Positions 50,541 through 58,871 of a DNA stretch of 64,000 nt are shown here, one piece after another. A model generated the notes under the pieces. It was not told the origin of the DNA. It made no database searches and was given only the letters and a program-made list of their open reading frames with translations. The position numbers and the translations under genes were made by a program. The stretch is from an uncultured Lachnospiraceae bacterium (GTDB lineage: Bacteria > Bacillota > Clostridia > Lachnospirales > Lachnospiraceae): assembly GCA_947625015.1 (NCBI GenBank), contig CANQMR010000017.1, positions 1 through 64,000 of the forward strand, read 5' to 3'. Each line of letters begins with the position of its first letter. Position 1 is the stretch's first letter.

Positions 50541-52028
50541 ATGCGTTTTCGATACAAAGTAATCATGATTAATATTGCCTTTCTGTCCTTTGCCCTGGGG
50601 ATTTTGGGCTTTATCATGATATATAAAAATTTCAATCAGGCCCTTCGCATACAGATGGATTATGCCATTGCAGAAAACAACCTAATCCAGTCCTCCATAG
50701 AATATCAGCTATTAGACTCATTAAACCAGAACAATATCAATTTATCAAAGCAGCTTGCGGAGGCCGGAAAGGATACGGCTTCCCAGCTTCTTACAGGCGG
50801 CTCTTATCTGTACATTTTTTACAAAGACGCATTATGCTACACCAATGATTCTGCCATACAGCCCCAGGGTATATCCGAAAACAGCCAGGCGGCAGCCGCC
50901 GAAGTGGAACTGCCCGAACAGACCTTTATCCCAAAATCCCTGCTTTCCTCCTTAGAGCTTGGGAACAAGGATTACATCACTATGCAGGAAAATGATTCCT
51001 ATTATCTGTATATTGCAGCCAGAAGCATTTTGGAAGAAAATGATCTTTACATCATCACAAAGCGGAATGTAAGCGATACCTATGCCCTGCTCGACAGCCA
51101 GATACGCTCCTTCCTTCTGCTTATGATTATTGTTCTGGTCGTCTGCTCGGTCTTTCTGCATTTTATCAGCACAAGACTGACGCAGCCCTTGGAGCAGTTA
51201 AATGCGGTAACGGATAACATCGCCCAAGGGGATTATCATATCCGGGCAGAGATTGCCTCTGATGATGAAATCGGTATGCTGGCGGAAAAATTCAATGCCA
51301 TGACTTTGGCGATTTCCCGGCACATTGAAGAACTGAACTTAATGGTAAAACAACGGGAGCAGTTTGTCGCAGATTTTACCCATGAAATCAAGACGCCTAT
51401 GACTACTATCATCGGCTATGCAGATACCCTCCGTTCCAAACCCCTGTCCGCTGACCGCCAAAAGCTTGCATATGATTATATTTACAGCGAGGGAAAGCGG
51501 CTGGAAACTATGTCTATGAAATTGTTTGACCTGATTTATTTGAGGGACAATGAATTGGTAAAATCAGAAATCCAGACTGCGGATATGGCAAAAGAAATCA
51601 CCGGCAGCATGCAGCCAATCTTAGACCGGAAAGAAATCCGGCTTATCACAAATGTTGCCTCCGCTGTCATCTATGGCGACTTGGATCTGTTAAAAACCGT
51701 CTTTATCAATCTGATTGACAATGCCAAAAAAGCCTCAGAGCCAAAATCGAATGTCTACTTCCGGGGGTACCGGAAAGAGGACTTTTATCTGTTTGAGGTG
51801 GAAGACCATGGGTGCGGCATGGATGCGGAAACCACAAGACATATCTGCGACGAATTTTATATGGCGGACAAATCCCGCTCCCGGGCAGAGGGCGGTGCGG
51901 GACTTGGTATGTCCCTATCCTCGGTTATTATCCAAAAACATGGCTTTTCCTTAGAGATTGAGAGCGAACCGGGAGAGGGTTCCGTATTTACGGTGGTAAT
52001 TCCATTAAAGGCGGCGCCGCTTTCGTAA
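50541..52028 (+). CDS. HAMP-containing sensor histidine kinase
   Basis: A 495-residue kinase with membrane helices at about 8-28 and 190-212 flanking an extracytoplasmic sensor domain (about 30-190), then HAMP (about 213-265), phospho-acceptor FVADFTHEIKTPMTTIIGY (His near 284) and an ATPase domain with N box FINLIDNAKKAS, G1 EDHGCGMD and G2 GGAGLGMSLSSVI. AAGGAG precedes the ATG. It is the partner of the OmpR-type regulator. It converges tail-to-tail with a DUF4143-type ATPase gene with 7 bases between stop codons and no terminator hairpin. Confidence 0.94.
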   Translation: MRFRYKVIMINIAFLSFALGILGFIMIYKNFNQALRIQMDYAIAENNLIQSSIEYQLLDSLNQNNINLSKQLAEAGKDTASQLLTGGSYLYIFYKDALCYTNDSAIQPQGISENSQAAAAEVELPEQTFIPKSLLSSLELGNKDYITMQENDSYYLYIAARSILEENDLYIITKRNVSDTYALLDSQIRSFLLLMIIVLVVCSVFLHFISTRLTQPLEQLNAVTDNIAQGDYHIRAEIASDDEIGMLAEKFNAMTLAISRHIEELNLMVKQREQFVADFTHEIKTPMTTIIGYADTLRSKPLSADRQKLAYDYIYSEGKRLETMSMKLFDLIYLRDNELVKSEIQTADMAKEITGSMQPILDRKEIRLITNVASAVIYGDLDLLKTVFINLIDNAKKASEPKSNVYFRGYRKEDFYLFEVEDHGCGMDAETTRHICDEFYMADKSRSRAEGGAGLGMSLSSVIIQKHGFSLEIESEPGEGSVFTVVIPLKAAPLS

Positions 52029-52035
52029 GGATATC

Positions 52036-53313
52036 TCAATCCCGCAAACATCCAATCGGAACTACATACACTCCGTCCTTCCGGCGGTAGGCATAGGGGA
52101 CCGCCCCTGTTAAAACCATAAGAAAAGAAGGGGGTTTCATTTTGGTTGTGTCAATCAGGCTGGCGAGTTTTTTTAATGTGGAAGCTCCTTCCTCAATCCA
52201 TTTATCTCCCCCTAATTTAATCTCAACCAGACCATAAGAACCGTTTCGGAGATGTATTACTGCATCACATTCCAGATCAGATTTATCCCTGTAGTGGAAA
52301 ACATTCCCATTCAACGCATCTGCAAAAATGCGGAGATCGCGGATACACATAGTTTCAAATAGAAGCCCGCATGTCTTTAAATCGTTCATCAAATCATTGG
52401 GGCCTGCGCCGAGAGCGGCGGCAGCGATGGAAGGATCAACAAAATATCTGGTATCTGAAGTCCTGATGGCGGTTTTAGAACGGAGATTGGGATTCCACGC
52501 AGCCATATCTTCAATAACAAATATTTTACGGAGCGCATTGGTATAAGTCAGAATCGTATCCCGGCTCAATTCCTCGTCATCATTTACCCTGATATCTGCG
52601 CAGATAGCAGAATTATTTGCCTGTGCCCCCTGAAATCTCGCATAAGAGCGCATCAGTCTCTTTACCCGTTCTTCATTCCTTTTAACGCCATCTACGCGAG
52701 AAATATCAGATTTAACAACCGCATCATAATAATCAAATGCCTGTTCCAAGGCATCTTCTCCTTCGAGTTGAGTTGCTAACGGCCATCCGCCTCGACAGAT
52801 TAAATAGGCAATGGACGAAAGATCCAATTCGTTTTGAGCAAAAATATCCTCACCTTGAGAATCAAACAGCTTTTTTAAACTGATTTCACCATTCGACTCC
52901 CCCGATTCCCACAGACTCATAGGGCGCATTTTCAGCCAGGTAAATCGCCCTGTACCAGTATGGAAAACATCTTCCGTATTGGCCGGAACGGCGGAACCCG
53001 TCAGTAAAAAATGACCAAACCCTTCTCTATGATCCACTTCAAAGCGTACTGCGTCCCACAGTTTAGGCGCAAGCTGCCATTCATCAATCAAACGAGGCGT
53101 TTCACCTTTTAAAAGCATTTTAGGAGTAATTTCAGCCATCTGTAAATTCTGTTCCCTGTAATCCGGATCTGACATATAAAGAATGCTGTTGGCATGCCGC
53201 TCCGCCGTTGTCGTTTTCCCACACCACTTAGCCCCTTCAATCAGGATTGCGCCTTTGTTTTGCAGGCGACGCTCCAAAATACCGTCCACTACCCGCTTTT
53301 TATATACTGACAT
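52036..53313 (-). CDS. AAA+ ATPase of the DUF4143 type (second copy)
   Basis: A 425-residue protein with Walker A GAKWCGKTT (about 27-35), a shortened Walker B region (PRLIDEWQLAPKLWD), sensor-like LLTGSAVPAN and a C-terminal DUF4143-like half ending in a nuclease-like segment (SDLECDAVIHLRNGSYGLVEIK). Here the metal-binding type residues D, E and K are present (ECDAVIH...GLVEIKLG). It is only distantly similar to the copy at 28074-29285. GGAGG precedes the ATG. Its leader has three 15-bp direct repeats. Confidence 0.88.
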   Translation of the reverse strand: MSVYKKRVVDGILERRLQNKGAILIEGAKWCGKTTTAERHANSILYMSDPDYREQNLQMAEITPKMLLKGETPRLIDEWQLAPKLWDAVRFEVDHREGFGHFLLTGSAVPANTEDVFHTGTGRFTWLKMRPMSLWESGESNGEISLKKLFDSQGEDIFAQNELDLSSIAYLICRGGWPLATQLEGEDALEQAFDYYDAVVKSDISRVDGVKRNEERVKRLMRSYARFQGAQANNSAICADIRVNDDEELSRDTILTYTNALRKIFVIEDMAAWNPNLRSKTAIRTSDTRYFVDPSIAAAALGAGPNDLMNDLKTCGLLFETMCIRDLRIFADALNGNVFHYRDKSDLECDAVIHLRNGSYGLVEIKLGGDKWIEEGASTLKKLASLIDTTKMKPPSFLMVLTGAVPYAYRRKDGVYVVPIGCLRD

Positions 53314-53369
53314 AAAAACACCTCCTTTACGGATTTAGTATAGCATATGCTTTTATTGTCCGCAATATA

Positions 53370-53444
53370 AATCCGCAGTTTGGCGCAAATTTAATCCGCA
53401 GTTTGGCAATATTTTAATCCTCAGTTTGGCAGAAAATTTAATCC
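53370..53444. repeat. Iteron-like direct repeats upstream of the second DUF4143-type ATPase
   Basis: AATCC[G/T]CAGTTTGGC occurs at 53370-53384, 53393-53407 and 53416-53430 with a 23-bp period, and a partial AATCC follows at 53440. The array lies 57 bases upstream of the ATPase start and fills much of the 173-base gap. A multi-site operator is the simplest reading. Confidence 0.85.
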
Positions 53445-53486
53445 ATTCCACCTCATATTCCGTTTAATATGCATACAATTCACTTA

Positions 53487-54830
53487 TCATTTTGTATCGA
53501 AGAAATAGTTCTGCGCCGCCGTTGTGTAATGCAAAAAACCAGCCTTGTCCGGGATAATCTCTGTTCGATCTATGGCATTTAACCACATTGTCTGTTCCGT
53601 ATTGTAACCGGAAACGACGGTAAATACACTATTGGTATCGATTCCAAAATTGCGCGCATCATGCATATTTAACCGGGTTAAGCACCATACCGGTATGTAG
53701 CAATACTCATCTGGATTCTTCTCATTTACCACCCGTTTATACATCAGATAGAGATGCTCGTATTTGCTATTCCCCTCTGCATGTATAGCTTCTATTTTCT
53801 GCAAAAACAGTTCTTTTATCTGCGCATAATTTAACAGCTTAGCCGCCGATTTCGTATCTTTTGCCGTCATACTGCCCATACATGTCATAGAAATGATTCC
53901 CTTATCATTTATTTTGAGCATTACCCTTTCATCATCAAAATTTTTATCTTCTTTAAGGCTCTTGAAATCGGACAGAGTGCCATCGTCATAAAACGCATTG
54001 TCATAGGTTTCTCTATCGCCATAGCAAAATGATCCATCTACCGCCACATCATATACATCTCTTACCAGCACAACACAATAGCCATTCAGCTCATAAGGGA
54101 TTCCATACTCTTCTTCCGTGGCTTCCTCGGCAGCACGATCCGGAAACGCTTTCAGTAAAATTATTAAATCACATACTGCCACTGATTTCATATCCTTTAT
54201 TCCCAACTGCCGGCATATTTCCTCTGCCTTCCGTCCGGCCTGTTCCCTCGTCAGTTCACATTGATTTTCCCGGCTTACCGTTTCCCAGCCTATATCGCAC
54301 CAATTATCTTTGTCCGTTTCTAAGACGGGAGCTGTTGAAAAATCATTTCCGTCTACGGCCTTCAATTTCCATGCCGAGGTATTGCTTTCCTCATCCATAT
54401 CAAAAGAAAGCGTATATTCTATATCTCCTTTACTGCCTGTGTAAGTTGTTTGCGCGCCATCTCCCGCTGTTTCCTCTCCGTCGTCCGTATCATAGTCATC
54501 CATAAAATAATCGGCAACCTTCTTCTGCTCCTCTTTTGTGTAGTAATCCTCTGTTACCACCTGGGTATACATATCCGTTGTGTCCGGAACCTCCACTTTC
54601 GCGCTGATTACCACCTTATCGGAACCGGAGCCAATGCTTTCCACCCACTTATCTTCTTCTATTCCCAATGCCTTTTTTAAATCTGTTTCATTGTCCTTCT
54701 CCTGAAGCTTTTGCCCTTCATTCCTCTCTGCATCTGTTATCTCTTTTGCATCGTAAGCAACCTCTTCCTTACCGCAGCCGGTCAGGCACAAGGCGCACAC
54801 CATTATTATCATGCATAAATACTTTCTCAT
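53487..54830 (-). CDS. Lipoprotein of the paralogous family (member 2)
   Basis: A 447-residue exported lipoprotein (MVCALCLTGCGKEEVAYDA). It aligns over its length with the two upstream genes and with 31691-32962: EDYYTKEEQKKVADYFMDD, GDIEYTLSFDMDEESNTSAWKL, LTREQAGRKAEEICRQLGI, IKELFLQKI, YCYIPVWCL and NAIDRTEIIPDKAGFLHY. It lacks the segment of about 60 residues after YFMD present in its neighbours (KVxKExLxxRIxY...). It is the last of three tandem members. The ATG at 54830 follows AGAGGAA; the frame begins earlier at a GTG without a ribosome site. Function unknown. Confidence 0.83.
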   Translation of the reverse strand: MRKYLCMIIMVCALCLTGCGKEEVAYDAKEITDAERNEGQKLQEKDNETDLKKALGIEEDKWVESIGSGSDKVVISAKVEVPDTTDMYTQVVTEDYYTKEEQKKVADYFMDDYDTDDGEETAGDGAQTTYTGSKGDIEYTLSFDMDEESNTSAWKLKAVDGNDFSTAPVLETDKDNWCDIGWETVSRENQCELTREQAGRKAEEICRQLGIKDMKSVAVCDLIILLKAFPDRAAEEATEEEYGIPYELNGYCVVLVRDVYDVAVDGSFCYGDRETYDNAFYDDGTLSDFKSLKEDKNFDDERVMLKINDKGIISMTCMGSMTAKDTKSAAKLLNYAQIKELFLQKIEAIHAEGNSKYEHLYLMYKRVVNEKNPDEYCYIPVWCLTRLNMHDARNFGIDTNSVFTVVSGYNTEQTMWLNAIDRTEIIPDKAGFLHYTTAAQNYFFDTK

Positions 54831-54872
54831 TGGCTTTTTCCTCTCAGCAATCACACATATATACCGTCTTAC

Positions 54873-56339
54873 CTACTCCTCATCAAAATAAAGTTCCATC
54901 TCCCGCAGTTCCTCCTGGGCCGTAATATAATGTACAAAGCCCGCCTTGTCCGGATCCATCCGGCTTCCGTCTATAGCGTTAATCCATATCGTATGCGAGA
55001 CCAGAGTCGAGTCGAGGGTGCCCTCACTGTCATCACCATATACGGTTCCGCCGTATATCTTATCCAAGCTTAAGCACCATGCCGGAATATAACAGTGCGA
55101 ATTGGGATCTTCTTCACTTTTTGTCCGGATATACACAAGGGACAGGTATCTCCATGTATCTGTCTTTTCCTCAAGCTTCATAAGCTCCTGGCGGAACAGC
55201 TTTGTCACCTGCTCATAGCTTAACAGCTTGACCGGTTTGCCCGTCGCTTTCTCCTGCATTGCTCCTTCACAGGTCATAGAAATAATTCCCTTGTCGTTGA
55301 ACTCTAAAATTACCATTTCCCTGTCGTATGGCTTTTCCCTCTCTTCCGTATTTAAATACATACTGTCCCCATGGTACAAGCTATTGGCTACCGGTACGCC
55401 GTTAATCTCGCGGGTCAGCATGACATAATATCCATTCATTTCAAACCCGGCGCTTTGTCCATCCCATGTATCCGAGGGAATATTCATCATTTCAGGCCGT
55501 TCCCCCTTCAGGAAAATTTCCAGATTGCTGACCTCTACTGCTTTTAATCCGGTCAGGCCAAGCTCCTGACAGATTTGCTCCGCCTTTTTCCCTGCCTCCT
55601 CCTTCGTCATTTGGCAAAGATTATCCCCCTCATAAAGCGGCGCTGCCACCCGCCAGTCGAAATAATACTCTGTGGAAATTTCCCCGTCCGTAAAATCATT
55701 TCCGTCCGCCGCCTCTAATTTCCAATAAGATGTATTGGTTGCCTCGTCCATGTCAAAAGAAAGCGTATACTCGATTTCCTCTTTTTTTCCCACATAATCA
55801 TTCTCGCTGAAGTCTTTTATGGTTTCCGATACATCATTGATAGAAGGTGCGCTGTCCATAAGCCCTTCTAACCTCTTTTTCTCATTGGATATCATAGTAA
55901 GATATTCCTTAGAGGATTTATAGGCGCTGTCGCTTTCCTCCTCAGCCTCCAACCGCTGCTCACAATAATTTATCCTCTTTTGCAGCCATTCCTTTGTCAC
56001 CACTTTTTCCTTGTTTACCTTTAAGGTATCTGCATCCATAAAATACCCGGCAATCTGTTTCTGTTCCTCCGGCGTATAATAATGCTCGGAAACCTCTTTG
56101 GTATACATACTCTTTACCCCGGGAATCTGTACCTTCGCATTTACAAATATCGTATCCGTCCCGGAGCCTATCTGCTCCTGCCAGGTATTTCCTGCGCCTA
56201 AAGCTTCTGATAAGCTTTCCCCGCTGGCGCCTTCTTCCACAGCCGCGCCGTTATCGTCCTGATTATAAGCGACATCGCGCTTTCCGCAACCGGTCAGCAT
56301 AACGCCAAGTATGATACCTGCCAACAAAAGATTTTTCAT
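54873..56339 (-). CDS. Lipoprotein of the paralogous family (member 3)
   Basis: A 488-residue lipoprotein (LGVMLTGCGKRDVAYNQDD, lipid Cys near 19). It is the longest member and has all shared blocks: VSEHYYTPEEQKQIAGYFMDAD, a coiled segment (about 115-185), KKEEIEYTLSFDMDEATNTSYWKLEA, MTKEEAGKKAEQICQELGL, YVMLTREINGVPV, YEQVTKLFRQELMKLE, YLSLVYIRT, CYIPAWCLS and a final NAIDGSRMDPDKAGFVHYI. GGAGGAG precedes the ATG. The repeated EEAxxxAxxICQELG and C-terminal NAIDGSR resemble PepSY/YcdB-like units, a weak resemblance only. Confidence 0.83.
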   Translation of the reverse strand: MKNLLLAGIILGVMLTGCGKRDVAYNQDDNGAAVEEGASGESLSEALGAGNTWQEQIGSGTDTIFVNAKVQIPGVKSMYTKEVSEHYYTPEEQKQIAGYFMDADTLKVNKEKVVTKEWLQKRINYCEQRLEAEEESDSAYKSSKEYLTMISNEKKRLEGLMDSAPSINDVSETIKDFSENDYVGKKEEIEYTLSFDMDEATNTSYWKLEAADGNDFTDGEISTEYYFDWRVAAPLYEGDNLCQMTKEEAGKKAEQICQELGLTGLKAVEVSNLEIFLKGERPEMMNIPSDTWDGQSAGFEMNGYYVMLTREINGVPVANSLYHGDSMYLNTEEREKPYDREMVILEFNDKGIISMTCEGAMQEKATGKPVKLLSYEQVTKLFRQELMKLEEKTDTWRYLSLVYIRTKSEEDPNSHCYIPAWCLSLDKIYGGTVYGDDSEGTLDSTLVSHTIWINAIDGSRMDPDKAGFVHYITAQEELREMELYFDEE

Positions 56340-56455
56340 CTGCTCCTCCTTTTTTCCGATGTCCTCATCTATTCCGGAATAACTCTGCTCTCATTATCCC
56401 ATATCTGCGCATTTTTCATCAAGCGCCGCCGCTTTCGTTACCCGCTGCCATAACA

Positions 56456-57778
56456 TTACCACTGCAAATCCTGCGAATTTTCATAAAGAACCGTCCCCTC
56501 TTTCTCAAGGTCAATCCGGCTGCCATCCATGGCATTAATCATAATATAAGGACTGGTAATCGTCCGAATTGTTCTTTTTATTGTATCTTCCTCATATTCC
56601 TGGCTTAAGCACCACACAGGTATATACCGGAATCCGTCCGGATTGTCCGGGTTGTTCATACGGACATACTTCAGGGATAAATCCCTCCATTGAATGTCCT
56701 CATTCTCCGGATTTTTAGCAATCTCCTGACGGAACACATCTTTTATCTGTTCCATATTGAGAATTTTTACCGGCCCCTCCGCCGTTCCCTCCGTCATCAT
56801 GCCATCGTAAAATACATCAATCACCCTATCGTCCGTCAGGGCAACCTCCACCTGCTCAATGCTGTAATGAAGTACGGATGTGGTAGCATTCCACTCGAAA
56901 TACCTCATAATATCCGCCGGAACTCCCTCTATGGATCTGGAAAGTTCTATCACATATCCGTTTCTTTCCTCTGTTCCAATGCCGTTCTCCGCCTCCTCAT
57001 CATAGGTTGTCCAAAGCAGCGGATACACACAAAATGGCGTCATTTCCGGCATTCCTAACTCCTGACAAATCTTTACTGCTCTTTGTTCCGCTTCCTCTCT
57101 AGACATGGAACATTTATTTTCTGTCTCCACCGGAGAGCCATCCGCTCCATACCACATATCCTGTATATCGGCATAGATCTGCCAGCGGGAACGGTTCCGG
57201 TCTTTATCTGCAAAAAATTTCAAGGAATATTCCGTTCCGTCCTTGCTGCCAATATAGAAGTCCTCACTGTAATCTCCTGCATCTTCACTGATTTCCTCCG
57301 GGTCCTTCACCGTTTCGAGCTGTTGTGTTAAAAGCGCTTCCTCACTGTCATACAGGGCAAGGGTATCTTCATCTAAATCAGGGGATTCTTTTATATATTC
57401 CTTATTGCTGTCAATCTCTTGCTGAATACTTTCCCTGGTAGGCAGCAAATCCTTATCCACCTTAATGGTATCCACATCCATAAAATATTCGGCAATCCTC
57501 TTTTTATCCTCTTTGGTCACATAATATTTTTCCGCCTCCATGGTATAAAGATTCGTTGTGTCCGGAATGTGATAGGTGGCGCTTACTTCCACTCCCTGAA
57601 CGTCCTCCTTCCACATTTTCTCCTCGCCCACGCCAAGGGTATCCAAAAGGGAACCGCCGTTTGCCTTTTCCTGCGTCTGCGTATTCTTTCCCTCATCATA
57701 GACAACATCTTTTTTCCCACAGCCACACAGGGCAGTTATCATCAGGAAAGTCACCATGCATATTATATTTTTCTTCAT
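56456..57778 (-). CDS. Lipoprotein of the paralogous family (member 4)
   Basis: A 440-residue lipoprotein (MITALCGCGKKDVVYDEGK). It is the first gene of the tandem trio. Shared blocks are EKYYVTKEDKKRIAEYFMDVD, DGTEYSLKFFADKDRNRSRWQI, MSREEAEQRAVKICQELGM, YVIELSRSIEGVPA, MEQIKDVFRQEIAKN, WRDLSLKYVRM, YIPVWCLS and MINAMDGSRIDLEKEG. GGAGGAG precedes the ATG. Its leader carries the box shared with the ABC export operon, and the divergent gene at 57972 starts 193 bases away. Confidence 0.83.
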   Translation of the reverse strand: MKKNIICMVTFLMITALCGCGKKDVVYDEGKNTQTQEKANGGSLLDTLGVGEEKMWKEDVQGVEVSATYHIPDTTNLYTMEAEKYYVTKEDKKRIAEYFMDVDTIKVDKDLLPTRESIQQEIDSNKEYIKESPDLDEDTLALYDSEEALLTQQLETVKDPEEISEDAGDYSEDFYIGSKDGTEYSLKFFADKDRNRSRWQIYADIQDMWYGADGSPVETENKCSMSREEAEQRAVKICQELGMPEMTPFCVYPLLWTTYDEEAENGIGTEERNGYVIELSRSIEGVPADIMRYFEWNATTSVLHYSIEQVEVALTDDRVIDVFYDGMMTEGTAEGPVKILNMEQIKDVFRQEIAKNPENEDIQWRDLSLKYVRMNNPDNPDGFRYIPVWCLSQEYEEDTIKRTIRTITSPYIMINAMDGSRIDLEKEGTVLYENSQDLQW

Positions 57779-57845
57779 ACAAACTCCTCCTTTTACTCAG
57801 CCGTTTCACAACATAATATCATTTTGCATATACCTGCTATACTGC

Positions 57846-57880
57846 AATCATATAATGCTCTTGCATCAAAAAGTTATCAA
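57846..57880 (-). promoter_or_regulatory. Shared upstream box, copy 2 (lipoprotein operon)
   Basis: In the sense of the lipoprotein operon it reads GATAACTTTT-T-GATGCAA then GAGCATT, with the inverted repeat ATGC-N4-GCAT. It matches 40774-40806 over about 30 bases. The same DNA supplies TTATCA, the -35 box of the divergent promoter at 57874-57902, so a bound protein could affect both directions. Confidence 0.6.
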
Positions 57881-57902
57881 ACCCCCAATTATGTGATATA
57901 AT
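57874..57902 (+). promoter_or_regulatory. Promoter of the divergent gene at 57972
   Basis: TTATCA (57874-57879) and TATAAT (57897-57902) are 17 bases apart. The predicted start falls at the first bases of the hairpin at 57907-57939. Confidence 0.65.
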
Positions 57903-57906
57903 ATGA

Positions 57907-57939
57907 GCACTTAATGAGCGCGCAGCGCGAATTTAGTGC
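57907..57939 (+). repeat. Structured leader repeat, copy D (central hairpin only)
   Basis: GCACTTAATGAGCGCG pairs with CGCGAATTTAGTGC. It matches the central hairpin of copies A and C in transcript sense (GTACTTAATGAGTGC...GCACGAATTTAGTAC), with paired changes in both the outer (GTACT/AGTAC to GCACT/AGTGC) and inner (GTGC/GCAC to GCGC/GCGC) stems. It sits at the predicted 5' end of the mRNA for 57972-58832. No outer arms are present. Confidence 0.7.
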
Positions 57940-57971
57940 GAATAAACAAAAGGTTATAAAGGAGTAAGGGT

Positions 57972-58832
57972 ATGAAGTTTGTACGCTATAAAAAATTACT
58001 TATTGCAGGATTTGTAATCATCACTTTTCTTGGAATTTTCCTTCCGGGGATTTTACTGCATACCACATTTTCAGCTAAGCTTGATTCTGTAAACACAATA
58101 TCCCCCGATTTATATACTACCTCCAACTCTGCCATTTCCAGAAATGCATCTCAAAAACTTTCTGAATATGACCGCATTAAAATGATATCCAATGTCTGGG
58201 CGAGCACAATGACGGAGGCGGACCCCGCCCAGCTCAACATCAGTGAGGTAGAGGCGGTAGATTTGGCAAGAGCTGCTGTCGGAAAGCTTAACGACTTAGG
58301 CGCCTACCCTTACCGGTTTGATTCCTCCTATGACAACTGGTATTCCTGGGAAGCGCATTGCTATCAATTTACAGAAACCTCTTTTAACACCTATTCCGCA
58401 TATTGTTGGAAAATTACCTTCTATCGTTATGATACCGATGAAATCCACGAAATATTACTTACAGAAAATGGAACGCTTTTAGCCATTAAAAATAACCAGT
58501 CGCAGGATACCATAACCGGCCTTTCCTCCTCCTGGCATATTCTTATGGAAAATTATTTTAACGAGCTTTATCCGGATACGCCGTTTACCCTCCTGAAAAA
58601 TGTCGATTTGTCCTATCCGGAATATATAAATATGGAATATGATACCGGCTCCATTTCTTCACCATCCATACTCCATGATCTCCTGATTGTAAATGACACA
58701 GGAATCACCACAGAAGATGACATTAAAAAGCTCAAGCAGCCTTCAAAAGATATGGAAATTTACCATGTAATCCGGATAAGCGGAGGCACCGATTTTCTAA
58801 TGTTCATCATTCCCTGGGAAAACGGGGACTGA
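57972..58832 (+). CDS. Unrecognised membrane-anchored or exported protein
   Basis: A 286-residue protein with one N-terminal membrane helix or signal anchor (about 8-32, LLIAGFVIITFLGIFLPGILL) and an extracytoplasmic remainder. It contains ISEVEAVDLARAAVGKLNDLG, comparable to the EEAxxxAxxICQELG block of the lipoprotein family, followed by a YCWKITFYRYDTDEIHEILLTENGTLLAIK strand-rich unit like a PepSY-type repeat. It is divergent from the lipoprotein operon and shares its regulatory box, so a related envelope role is inferred. GGAG precedes the ATG. I do not recognise a named family. Confidence 0.72.
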   Translation: MKFVRYKKLLIAGFVIITFLGIFLPGILLHTTFSAKLDSVNTISPDLYTTSNSAISRNASQKLSEYDRIKMISNVWASTMTEADPAQLNISEVEAVDLARAAVGKLNDLGAYPYRFDSSYDNWYSWEAHCYQFTETSFNTYSAYCWKITFYRYDTDEIHEILLTENGTLLAIKNNQSQDTITGLSSSWHILMENYFNELYPDTPFTLLKNVDLSYPEYINMEYDTGSISSPSILHDLLIVNDTGITTEDDIKKLKQPSKDMEIYHVIRISGGTDFLMFIIPWENGD

Positions 58833-58871
58833 CAAAAGAAAACGGGCAGCCGCATAGTATCTTAAACATTT

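Noticed and set aside
53370..53444. Possible CRISPR array
   Set aside because: Repeats of 15 bp with 8-bp spacers and a 23-bp period are too short, the spacers are not unique in the CRISPR sense, and no cas genes are present.
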